Shown piece after piece: positions 31,501-41,894 of a DNA stretch of 64,000 nt. A model generated the notes under the pieces. That model saw nothing but the letters and a program-made list of their open reading frames with translations. It had not been told where the DNA came from and made no database searches. Made by a program: the position numbers and the translations under genes. Positions within the stretch are counted from its first letter, which is position 1; the number at the start of each line of letters is the position of its first letter. Source of the stretch: Leucocoprinus leucothites (taxonomy: Eukaryota; Basidiomycota; Agaricomycetes; Agaricales; Agaricaceae); assembly GCA_013368445.1 (NCBI GenBank), contig JAACJO010000001.1, forward strand, positions 2,666,001-2,730,000. The letters are read 5' to 3'.

Positions 31501-32209
31501 ATCACACTCCATCCAAGTCTGCTGACTTTTTTCCAATTGGCTCGCAGCAAAACCTTCTCATTCTATTGACTTCTGGGACGTCCCTTCCAAATGGCGCTGG
31601 AAGCCCCACTTCAAAGTCCATAAGGATGTCACCACCACACACATACATGGCCCCCCTCATTTAGGTGCTACTATTGACTTCTTGCGATGCAAAGCCACCA
31701 ATGATTGCCAGAAATCCTGGGAATCCACATTCTGGAAGAAAAAGTACCGTGGCAGCGGTTTCCTTCTTTCTAAAAAGAATCGCAAGTTCCTCATCCCCAC
31801 TTATGTCAAAGGGGGCACCTGGCTTCCCTTAGCCAACAAGTCACCATCATTATGCATGCGTATGACTCACACCATCCTCAATCATGCTCCTATTGGAGCT
31901 TATCGTGAGAGATTCTTCCCTCTTGAACTCAAGTCTTGTCGTTGTGGCTATTACCTGGAAACACAACATCATATCCTGTGCTACTGCCCCCTATACCCCT
32001 TCTGCACTCAATGGGTACAATGCGCTTTTCCACAGTATGAGTTCCTTGTCAAGTTCTTGAAAAAGAACCCAGCTACTTTTGCCTTCACCAACCATGACAT
32101 GCATCCACTGCTGCCTCAAGCTCCTGTGCCTGCTGAACCAAATGAAGGTGAACTATACTCTTTCATTTCATCTCTTTTCTTTTCCTTTGAGACCGATCTC
32201 TGTGTATGA
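28508..32209 (+). pseudogene. A3 ORF2 remnant: endonuclease, RT, RNase H, zinc finger
   Basis: Begins inside the endonuclease (QILGLFNQGNYIHLLNIYSD, GGDFNC) and runs through RT (GHSTQFMWNTF, GVGQGSTLSPIL, SFVDDG), RNase H (VVTDASVPL, ITDCLPAAKL) and the CRCGYYLETQHHILCYC finger, ending ETDLCV-stop at 32207-32209. It has many stops, most TGA at codons where A1 or A2 has Arg, and a 28-bp tandem repeat at 29025-29122. It shares the GGDFNC-TGA stop with A2. Confidence 0.85.
29025..29122 (+). repeat. 28-bp tandem repeat, about four copies, inside A3 ORF2
   Basis: The unit tctcttgattgttcgaacat plus tcattcta repeats head to tail with one variant (gtttgaac). Other A copies have the unit once (encoding ALDCSDIRSTS). 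Three extra units add 84 bp, which preserves the downstream frame. Confidence 0.9.
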
Positions 32210-32425
32210 CACCTCGTTCAATAGTCTCTATTGAGTCTTTTCTATGTTGCTGGACTAATTGTGTATAGTCTCTGTCTTAAGCAGTCTCCAACCACTTCAT
32301 GTACCCCAGCTTCCTGTAGTGTACTGTCTGTTTGTATTATTTAGTTGAAAGCGGACTGCGATCAAGCACCGCTATATAAATTCATTGATTTAAAATAAAA
32401 AATAAAAAAAATGCCAGATCCAATC

Positions 32426-33317
32426 TCGACTGTGTGACAGTGGCTACTGATGCTTCAGTGTGCACCAATCACACTATTCAGGCAGTTGCTGCTGTCTGTC
32501 TCCTGCACAGGGATGAGCTGCTCTGGTGGTTCTGCCGTGCAGCAGACAAAGCCACCGCACTGGATGCGGAACTATTTGCCCTTTGGCTCAGTGTCAAGTA
32601 TGCATGTCATATGCCTGATGCCAAGTTGATTATCCTATTCACTGACCATATCACTGCAGCACGATCAGTGGTGGACCCTTCTACCCATTCTAGCCAGGCT
32701 CACTCCCTGGCTGTGTGTGGTCATCTGATGGAGTGGCTAGGCATTGACACTGAGCACACCATCAAATTCCATGAAGTCTGCTCTCATCTGAAGTGGTCCT
32801 TCCATTGATCAGTTCATGCTTATGCGACTGATCCCTCTTTCCAGGTGAGTATGGGGGCCCATCCCTCTACCACCCTTGGATATCTGTGAAAGGCCGAGGT
32901 TGAGGCTTGCAAAGACAAGTGGACAAGATTGTTCACTCTTCCTACTTATGCCAGTAAGAACTTCCTTCATCTCCATAAAGAAGACGATAAATTTATTCAG
33001 CCCACATATCTCCATGGTGAAGCCTGGTTGCCAAAACTCACATCTTTGATGCTTTGTGCATGGGTGTGCCAGGCTATTCTCAATCATGCCCCTATCGGGT
33101 CCTATAGGGCCTGGTTCCATGTCTAGGAAGACATCTCATGTCCCTGTGGGTTTGCCTTTGAAACTCGGCATTACATCTTAACCTCTTGTCGGAGGTTCTA
33201 CAGTGAGGAGGTGGACTTCCCCTCCTACTTCGACGAACTCATCAATTTCTGTGATAAGAATCCGCTTGTGTTTTCTTTTGCCATGCCCCCCCCCAGGGGG
33301 CTGACATACTCTGTCAC
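32426..33317 (+). pseudogene. E1 ORF2 fragment: RNase H and C-terminal domain
   Basis: Continues E1 after A3. RNase H is visible as TVATDASVCTNHTIQAVAAV, ATALDAELFALWLS and IILFTDHITAA, the three acidic blocks. Then comes the C-terminal part HLHKEDDKFIQPTYLHGEAW, LNHAPIGSYRAWF and a cysteine pattern CPCGFAFETRHYILTSC, the counterpart of the family A zinc finger. Stops at 32808 and 33124 interrupt it. A6 breaks it at 33318. Confidence 0.8.
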
Positions 33318-34985
33318 TTTTACTTCAATCGTCGACTCTCATTTCAGGAGCATATCTGATACTACTCTACCAAAGCATTATCCACAGTGAAAGCTATGGG
33401 TATGCTAGGCAACTCCACCCGAGGCCTCCTCCCTCTACAGAAACACCTACTCTATAGGTTATGCATTGTCCCTGTGGCCATGTATGGCTTCCAACTTTGG
33501 TACTTCGAGGGTGCTCGTAACAAGGTGCTTCTCAAGTCCCTATCAACTATGCAAAGGTGTGCTGCTCTTTGGATCACAGGTGCCTTTCAAACTTCTCCTT
33601 CTGGTAGCGTCGAAAGTATTGCCGGACTTATCCCTATTCACCTTCATCTTCGTAAACTAGCTATTCGTTCATCTTACCGAGTCTCTACTTTACCTTCTAA
33701 TCATGCATTACATTCTCTTCTATCTGACCATTTCTCTCTTAACTCCTCCCCCCATCCCCAATCACTTCGCCTTCTCACGCTGGCCAATAAAGCTAAAATC
33801 AAAGGCCCTCTTATTGATGTAGATAGTTCTCTCTCTCATCTCTCTGATTCCTTCTCCCCCTTCATTCCTGAATCTAAGCCTGGCTCTCATCTCATGGATA
33901 TTTTCCCTGATTCCATTCATTTCCATCCCTGTAACCGCTCGGACAAGCACGAGATGTATAAACATGTATTGTCTCTTGACTCAGTTTTCTCCTCTTCATC
34001 TGCCGATTGTAATTGTATTTCAGTTGTTACTGATGCCTCTGTCCCACTTGTAGGTTCCCTTCAGGCGGTTTCGGTGGCACATTTATATCACGGCAGACGT
34101 CAAGTGTCCCATGCAAAACAGGCAAGCGGTCGGGCATCTTCTACTGACTCTGAACTCTATTCCATTCATATTGGCATTGCAAAGGCCATCTCTCTCCAAT
34201 GCAATCACATCATCCTCATCACCAACTGTTTCCCAGCAGCCAAGCTAGCAGTCAACCCCTCTATCCACTCAAGTCAGTCACATTCCATCCAAGTCTGCTG
34301 ACTTCTACTAGACTGGCTTGCTGTCAAGCCATCTTGGTCCATCGACTTCTGGGATGTCCCATCAAAGTGGCATTAGAAACCCCATCTCAAAGTCCACAAC
34401 GACGTCACTTCCACTCACATTCATGCTCCTCCCCATATGGGTGCTACCCTGGACTTTTTGCAACGCAAAGCCTCCAATGATTGTCAGAAATCCTGGGAGT
34501 CCACATTCTGGAAGAAGAAGTACTGCGGCAGTGGTTTCCTTCTCTCCAAAAAGAACTGCAAATTCCTTATCCCCACTTACGTCAAAGGGGGCACCTGGCT
34601 TCTCTTAGCCAATGAGTTGCCATCACTATGTGCATGCATGACCTGTGCCATCCTCAATCATGCTCCTATTGGAGCTTATCGCGAGAGGTTCTTCCCCCTC
34701 GAGCACAAGTCCTGTCATTGTGGCCACTGCCTGGAAACACGACATCATATCCTGTGTTACTGCCCCCTCTATCCCTCCCGCACTCAATGGGTGCAATGTG
34801 CTTTTCCTCAGTACAAATTCCTCATCGAGTTCTTGAAAAAGAACCCGGCCACTTTTGCCTTCACCAATGATAACACGCGTCCACCACTGCCTCAAGCTCC
34901 TGTGCCTGCCAAACCAAATGAAGGTGAACTATATTCTTTCATTTCATCTCTTCTCTTTTCCTTTGAGTCTGATCTCTGTGTATGA
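33318..34985 (+). pseudogene. A6 ORF2 C-terminal third
   Basis: Encodes the RT thumb/connection (STKALSTVKAMGMLGNSTRG), RNase H (VVTDASVPL, TDSELYSIHIG, with ITNCFPAAKL carrying Asn for Asp) and the CHCGHCLETRHHILCYC zinc finger. It ends ESDLCV-stop at 34983-34985. Only a few stops (TGA near 33357 at the HI-x-YYS Arg codon, TGA at 34300, TAG near 34374). It is one of the better preserved C-termini. Confidence 0.88.
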
Positions 34986-35192
34986 CACCTTGTTCAATAG
35001 TCTCTATCGAGTCTTTTCTATGTTGCTAGACTAATTGTGTATAGTCTCTATCTTAAGTGGTCTTTGACCACTTCGTGTACCCCAGCTTGCTGTAGTGTAC
35101 CATCTGTTTGTGATATTTAGTTGAAAGCAGACTGCGATCAAGCACTGCTATATAAATTCATTGATTTAAAAAATAAATAAAAATAAAAAAAA
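33318..35192 (+). mobile_element. LINE A6, 5'-truncated copy
   Basis: Starts in the RT domain (FYFNRRLSFQEHI) and ends in an A-rich tail with taaataaaaataaa interruptions. 14-bp duplication acatactctgtcac (33304-33317, 35193-35206). Confidence 0.92.
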
Positions 35193-35406
35193 ACATACTC
35201 TGTCACATGCTTTTCAGGGTCTGCTGGGTTCCGGTGAGTTCCTCCCTGTATTGCTAACTATTCTGCAGGTTCAGTCCGATCTCTCCTGGGTAAGGCAAGG
35301 TAGGCTTTCAGCTGGGTGAAGCTCCATCCCTCCTTGTCCTCTTACCACCACCATTGAAAGTTGGTGTTTGTTCTGAGGCATCCTTACATTGTCTATCTAC
35401 AGTAAT

Positions 35407-37583
35407 ATGGGTAGGTGCAAGTCTAAAGCTACTGCCAACCAGTTTGCTGCATTCAAATCTGAGTCCACCGTCTCTGATAACAAGCTCAACATCGCCGAGA
35501 TGGCCGAAGACGACCACCTCGACCCCTATGACAACCCACTCAATGTGCGTGGGTTCTTTGGCTCCCCCCAGGCTGACATTCTGTCACCGTCGGTTGCTCT
35601 CCAAGTGGCTGACCTGTTAGAAGGTGATGCACAGGGGATGTGTAGGAGGTCCTAGAAACCAGAGAAATCACCCAGGAAGCTCACAACTCACACAGGAATC
35701 TGTGGACAACTGTAAATGACTATATTAACAAGATAGAGACTTGTACTCACCTGTGGACAACTGTAAATGACTGGAGAGTCAAGAAAGCGTCCACAGGAGA
35801 GTTGAACATGCAGTCAGGTGATCTACAACTGACTAAGCAACCTCTGCATCAACTCTAACTACACACATCAACAAATCAATCACAAATACTTGTAGACTGT
35901 CCAGAGCACATCTGACATGACGTTCCTTCACCACTCAAACCCTTCACAGCCAGTGGAACCACCTTCTACCCTGTCGATGCTCCCCCTGCCATGCCCCAAT
36001 CAGTGACCTCCTCCAAGGGAAAGAAGAAGAAGGAGCTCACCCCGAAGCACGCCCTCAACAACCTCATATCCTTCCTCAAGTAGTTGGATACCATTGATGA
36101 CTCTGCCGATATTGTGGAGCAAGATACACAGTCCATGGTTACTTGCCTAGACAAGGCCTCATACTCCGTAGCCAGCAAGCTGAAGATGAGCAGCATGCTG
36201 ATCACCTCTAACTCTCTCAACGCCGCTGGCTGGGAGACATATGGAGATTTTCTGGGGGACTTCAGTTATAGGTTCTTGGCCAAGGCCTCCCCTAAAGCGA
36301 CACGCGTTGTCCTTGAGGTGACCCATAGATCCGCTGACTCAGCGGGTCCATGTGATATCGACATGGGTTCCCCCAAGGCGCCCACTTTACCATCCCCAGA
36401 CCGTCGGCCTGCCCCGGCCCGTCCCTCCTTACTGCCCAAGCTAGCACCTGCTAAGGCCCATGCTAGTGGCAAAGTGTCCATTCAAGTGCCCCCTGCTCCT
36501 AAGGTTAGGTCTGATGGCCAAGCCTGGTGAGTGCCCATCCCACCCTCGGCAGCTAAGAAGTCATTTGCTGAGGTTGCCTGTACCCCGGTGTCTGCGGCAG
36601 TGCTTATCAAGCTAGCCCAGTCCCACCCTACCCTCGAGCCTGATCGCATCACTGTGATGCATCAGGCTGCCCTCACTGATGTGCCTTCTATAAAGAAGCC
36701 CCACATGACCACATCGGGCTCCACCTGATGCCAACTCTTCCTCGATTTCACTGGCAGTGCTGGTGATATCATGTACCTCCACCACAAGGCTATGCGCCTC
36801 CTCAATGACTCCCTCACTCACGCGAAGAGTTCACTTCGCATTGAGAACATTGCTTGGGCATACAACACCATCTCGTTGTACACCAATTCTGTCGCCACTG
36901 ATGCTGATGCATCGGTGATCAAATCCTCCCTCTCTTCAGCCTTCACCACCCCATTTGAGCTGAAGACCAAGCACCCCAGGTCCAGGTCTTACCTTAAGAT
37001 CCTGGAGGTCCCTTACTACACAAGTGGCATTCGCACCACTCCGCAACACGTTACCAACCATATGCATCTGTCTCCCTTCAAGGAGACATTCACTAATGTA
37101 TCCTCTGTGTGCATCATGCACAACTCCGCCAAAGCTGACACCGCCACTGTTTGGGTTGACCTTTGGGATTCCCAGTCTGGTGCTAATGCTAAGCGCCTGG
37201 TCAGCAAATACCTCAACTTCGATGGTGTCCAGTCCAGGATCAAGGCTGCACATGCTCACCCCAGGACCCCCCAGTGTCAATGATGCTGGCGTTGGGGCCA
37301 CACTACCACCACCTGTTATAACTGCATGCTCAGGTGCTCACAATGTGGTGGACCACATCGGTCCGAGAATCACCGCACCACCTCCTCCTGCTGCAAGGGG
37401 TCACCTAAAGCTAACCCCCCCATCCAGCCCACACCCGCCGGGGAACCCTGTCCCCATATCAAGTGCATCAATTGTGGCAAGGAACATACTGCTACTGACC
37501 ACAAGTGTGCATTCTGGCGCCACTGGTTTGATCAGGATTGGCTGCAAAGTCATTCTGGTTCTGCTGGTCGGCCCCGGGCCTAG
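35407..37583 (+). pseudogene. B4 ORF1 with stops and an LTR insertion
   Basis: Reads MGRCKSKATANQFAAFKSES and stays recognisable to GSAGRPRA-stop (37581-37583). The middle part (LDTIDDSADIVEQDTQSMVTCL ... KLKMSSMLITSNSLNAAGWE) differs from B1/B2 but matches B5, so family B has two subtypes. Stops: TAG near 36081, TGA 36528-36530 (GQAW-stop-VPIP), TGA near 36726 (GST-stop-CQLF), TGA near 37281 (CQ-stop-CWRW). At these sites B2 has Arg or Gln codons. Zinc knuckles remain visible. Confidence 0.88.
35615..35917 (-). mobile_element. Solo Copia-1 LTR in B4
   Basis: Reverse-oriented 303-bp copy of the Copia-1 LTR (TGTTAGAAGG...CATCTGACA). Flanks tgacc (35610-35614) and tgacg (35918-35922) are the 5-bp target with one change. 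Product of LTR-LTR recombination. Confidence 0.92.
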
Positions 37584-37927
37584 GAGGAGCTCCCTAGTAC
37601 CAATGCATTGTCCCCTATCCATTGCCGGTTGCCGGATGGGCTCCCACCAACCACAAGGCCTGCCATCAGATGCAGTGATATCGGTATATGTCTCATTTCT
37701 TTGTATTTTGTTACATGCCTAGCCCCCCTTCTGCTATCGTTTCGCATATTGTCTTGGACAGGACTTTTATATATTCCCAGTTGTTTACTCTTGTGTAGTC
37801 GGTAGTGGTATTGGTTCCCTGTAGTAGATAGTCAGGCACAGACTGCTATTGCGCACTGTGTTATAAATTTGGACCCCTTCGGGGTCCACTGATTTTTTTT
37901 TTTAAAAAAAAAAGCTGGGTGAAGCTC

Positions 37928-38376
37928 TGCAATCAGGGAGGCAGCTAGAGGTGACGCACCATGCCTAGGGCACCTTCTGGTTACACACACAAGTAAAGAG
38001 GCTCCTTGGGGTCTTTGAAGGGCCGTTTGCCATTCCCCAACTTGCCTGTGGGGAGACTGGGTTCATTCCATGTGAGGTGACTTGCAATGTGGGGAGAGCA
38101 GTCTGGGGTCTTGCATAGGTCCCTGATAGTGTGGGCAGCAATACCAGTGGCTTGATTGCTGTGCTCTCTCACAGTGGCAGGCCATTGCTACTACATCTGT
38201 GTTAGGCTTTGGCCTGAGGCAGGTGGTTTCCATGGCGGTGAGCAGGCATATTCTGCTCGAGATGTGAGGGGTGGTTCTCTCATATTTGCTGTTTAGAGTA
38301 CTTTTTTTTATTTGACTGGACTGCTATTGCACACTGGTATATAAATTTTTGATTTTTTTTTTTTATAAAAAAAAAA
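37928..38376 (+). other. E1 3' untranslated region and tail
   Basis: About 450 bp without coding sign, similar to 56047-56513 of E3. It ends GGACTGCTATTGCACACTGG, TATAAATTT and a T-run then A-run tail. Confidence 0.65.
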
Positions 38377-41300
38377 GCTCTAATTGGAGCATGGTTTAGG
38401 ATAGCTGGAGTTATACAAGCACATAATGATGGTGACTCATTTGCTAGAGGAAGCCAGGTACCTCCCTTAATGTAAGTGGGGATGAGGAATTTGCAATTCT
38501 TTGTTTGAAAGAAGGAAACTGCTGCCACAATATTTCTTCTTCCAAAATGTAGACTCCCAGGACTTCTGGCAGTTATTGGTGGCTTTGTGTCACAAGAAAT
38601 TGAGAGTAGCACCCATGTGGGGAGGGGTGTGGATGCGTGTGGTAGTGATGTCATTGTGGACTTTGAGATGGGGCTTCCAACACCACTTAGATGGGATGTC
38701 CCAGAAGTTGATGGATCAGAATGGTTTGGCTGTGAGCCAGTCAGATAGGAGTCAGCAGACATGGATAGAGTGTGATTGACTTGAGTGAATAGAAGGGTCG
38801 ACTGCTAGCTTGGCTGCTGGAAGACAGTTGGTGATGAGAATGATTTTATTGCACTGGAGGAAGATGGCTTTGGCAATGCCAATGCGAATGGAATAGAGTT
38901 CAGCATCTGTAGAGGATGCCTAGCCACTTGCCTGTTTTGCATAAGACACTTGTCATCTGCTGTGATATACATGTGCCACAAAAACTGCCTGAAGGGAACC
39001 TACAGGAGGAACAGAGGCATCAGTAATAACTGAAATACAAGTATGATCAGAAGAAGAAGAAGAGAAAACAGAGTTGAGAGACGATACATGTTTATACATT
39101 TCATGTTTGTCCAAGTGGTTGCAAGGATGAAAATGAATGGAATTAGAAAAAATATCCATGAGGCGAGATCCAGGTTTGGATTCAGGAGCGAAGGGGAAGA
39201 AGGAATCTGAAAGATGAGAAAGGGAACTATCTACATCAATAATAGGGCCTTTGACTTTAGCTTTTATGGCCAGAGTGAAAAGACAAAGTGATTGGGAATG
39301 GGGGGGAGAGTTAAAAGAGAAGCAATCTGATAGAAGAGAACATAATGCATGATTAGAAGGTAAAGTAGCAACTCAAAACAAGGAGCAAATGGCTAATTTA
39401 TGAAGATGAAGGTGGATGGGAATAAGTCCAGTGATACATTCAGCGCCACCAGACAGAGAAGTGCAAAAGGCACCAGTGATCCAAAGAGCCACATGCCTTT
39501 GCATAGAGGAGAGGGACTTGAGAAGCACCTTATTGCGAGCACCCTCAAAATACCATAGTCAAAAGCCATATGTGGCCACAGGGACAATGCATGACCTATA
39601 TAGAGGTCACTTTTGAAGTGGGAGGAGACCTTGGGTGGAGTTACCAAGTATGCCCATGGCTTTCACCATTGACAATGCTTTGGTTGAATAGTATCAGACA
39701 TGTTCTTGGAAAGACAGTTGACAATCAAAGTAGAAGCCAAGGTATCTCCAGACACATTTTGGAGAGAGGATGGGACCACCAATGTCAGATAAGTCAAGTG
39801 GGGGGTTTTGGTCATTATGTCATTGTGAGAAATGGAAGACCTCAGATTTGTTGTGTTCAATGAATAATCCGAGGTCGGTACAGATGGAAGTGATGATAGA
39901 GTACACTGCTTTTAGGGAAGAAATAGTATCAGTATAGTTCTTTGCTTAAGAGATACAAAGCCCATCCTCAACAAAGGATAAAAGGGAGGAAGGGATAGAT
40001 TGTAGATGAGCATGCTGGTTAAACATGAATATGAGAGGCACCAAGTAAAGCACTGAGAGGATGGGCAAAAGAGCTGATTCTTGCCCCATGCCAACATCTG
40101 CATCATGGGCATCAGACAGGAAGGTATTCCACATGAATTGAGTAGATCAACCTATAAGGTAGTGAGAGAAAAATTTTACAAGTTCTGGAGTGAACCTCTG
40201 GCATCACAGGATGTCAGTAAGGATATCATGATTTAGGGAGGGGAAGAATTGGGCGATGTCAAAAGCACAAACACTAGTGATCATACCTTTGGCCCATCCA
40301 GCCTGGATGATGTGAGTGAGGAAGATACCTGCATCCTCAGTAGAGCATTGAATAACCCCTCCCATTTGATTTGGGTGGAGAGATCCTGAAGAAACCACTT
40401 CAAATTGCATGCAGCGCATGATCATCTTTTCAATGAATTTACCTAAAGTGTTTAGTAGGACAATAGGTTGGAATGCTTTGGGGGTATCATATGCTGGTTT
40501 GTTCAGCTTGGGAATGATGATGGAGACCAAGTCTTTGAAGTGACTTGGCCAGTAAGATAAATGTATGCATGCATTGGCAATGAGGATAATGTTCTTGAGG
40601 CACTCATTGTGAGCAACAATAGATTTCAAGTGCTTCCAAGATATATGATCAGGTCCAGGTGCTGAAGAGTTAGCACAAGATGAGAGGGATTTGGTGAGTT
40701 CCAGAGCAGAGAAATCCACCCAGGAGCAGTGGGAAAGAGTTTTCATTTCATTCAGAACATGAGGGCTTACCGGTTGACCTGATGCAGAGTTATATGATGA
40801 GTGGAGTGTATTCCACAAGTCCAGAAGGTCATTGCAAGGGTATCCTTGATATCGAATACCCTCAATGGCAGGGAGTTTTCTTTGCTTGACCCACTCCATG
40901 AGATCCCAGGGTTGTTTATTAGTCAAAGCAATCTTGCAAATGCACTTATCAAAGAAAGAACATTTAGTAGCTTGGGTAACTGCTCTGAATGCTTGCCAGT
41001 CCTTTCGATCTTTGGTTCTCCTATAAGTAAGTAAAGTCTCAGAACAGTGGGGAGTCCACCATTCTTTTTACCAGTTAGTGATCCATACAGTTTTAGAGTT
41101 TGTATTCCATGAATCAGTGAATATACGGGAAATGGAGTTGGAAATAGTGTCCAAGCAAGAAGTGGAGTGAATATTCGAACAGTCAATAGCTGCTAGCTGC
41201 TCTGAGATCTGAGAAATGAAGGCAGTCTCTTCATCACTATCCTTTGGCAATACACATTTTTTATAATTAATAAAGTCTGGGCAAATTGGGAGATCATTGA

Positions 41301-41892
41301 GTAAAGATGTGTGATCCGAGGGCAGTCTCAAATTTGCATCAATAACAGGGGAAGTGGAATCAGAGATCCCATTCTGGAGAACATCAGAAGAGATCCCATT
41401 CTGGAGAACAACAGTTGAAGTTGCCCCCATATATACAATATTAGGGATGTCAATGAAATTTGTCAAAAGAAAAGTAATTGCCGATGCTAACAAGTCAGAG
41501 TATATGTTAAGGAAGTGGATATAATTACCCTGGTTGAATAGACCCAGAATTTGAATATTGCAATGATTGACCCAATCCTGTCAAAGGATAGATCTCATGT
41601 ATAGAAGTTGTCTGTGAATGTAAGTTAAAGTACAGGGGTGGGGGTTGTTGGACTTGGTAGGGCAAACCATATACAGCCACTCAGGATGAATGGGAGCACC
41701 TATGACATCATCTCCTTCAGGGTTAGTCATGGAGGGTGCTTTGTGAATGTGATTCCATGGCGGTTCCTGTAGAAAGATAATGTCAAAGTCCAGTTTCTTG
41801 GACTCAAGAATAGTATCAACAAGGGCATAAGAGTGTCCCATGTTTTGTGAATAGATATGAACAGAAGAAATAGCATTATTCTTACCAGGCAC
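38377..41892 (-). pseudogene. A7 ORF2 remnant
   Basis: Endonuclease (SQNMGHSYALVDTILESKKL, LQEPPW) to RNase H and the end region, collinear with A2. Start codon position reads GTG (41890-41892) where A2 and A8 have ATG. A deletion of roughly 190 bp in the endonuclease (near 41370) carries a duplicated filler. The RT motif reads SFVEDG instead of SFVDDG, an Asp to Glu change. Many stops. Inactive. Confidence 0.82.
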
Positions 41893-41894
41893 AT

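Larger units (their letters stand above)
25191..32410 (+). mobile_element. LINE A3, near full-length, with A4 and A5 inside
   Basis: Begins with the A leader (CCCTCTTACCACCATCATCG at 25195) and ends in an A-rich tail (about 32392-32410), with 15-bp duplication atgccagatccaatc (25176-25190, 32411-32425). It carries truncated copies A4 (plus) and A5 (minus). An internal deletion near 28507 fuses ORF1 to the endonuclease part of ORF2. Confidence 0.92.
35325..37913 (+). mobile_element. ORF1-only element B4, with a solo Copia-1 LTR
   Basis: Full-length family B copy with 5' signature, ORF1, 3' region and a T11/A10 tail. 14-bp duplication gctgggtgaagctc (35311-35324, 37914-37927). A Copia-1 LTR sits at 35615-35917. 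CpG decay is intermediate. Confidence 0.92.
24674..38376 (+). mobile_element. LINE E1, split by A3, A6 and B4
   Basis: Plus-strand pieces 24674-25190, 32426-33317, 35207-35324 and 37928-38376 read as one element once the inserts are removed. Supporting duplications: A3 atgccagatccaatc, A6 acatactctgtcac, B4 gctgggtgaagctc. It ends ggactgctattgcacactggtatataaattt and a T12/A-rich tail. The upstream part is off the window, beyond B3. The flank to the right is family A (A7), so E1 appears inserted in A7. Confidence 0.8.
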
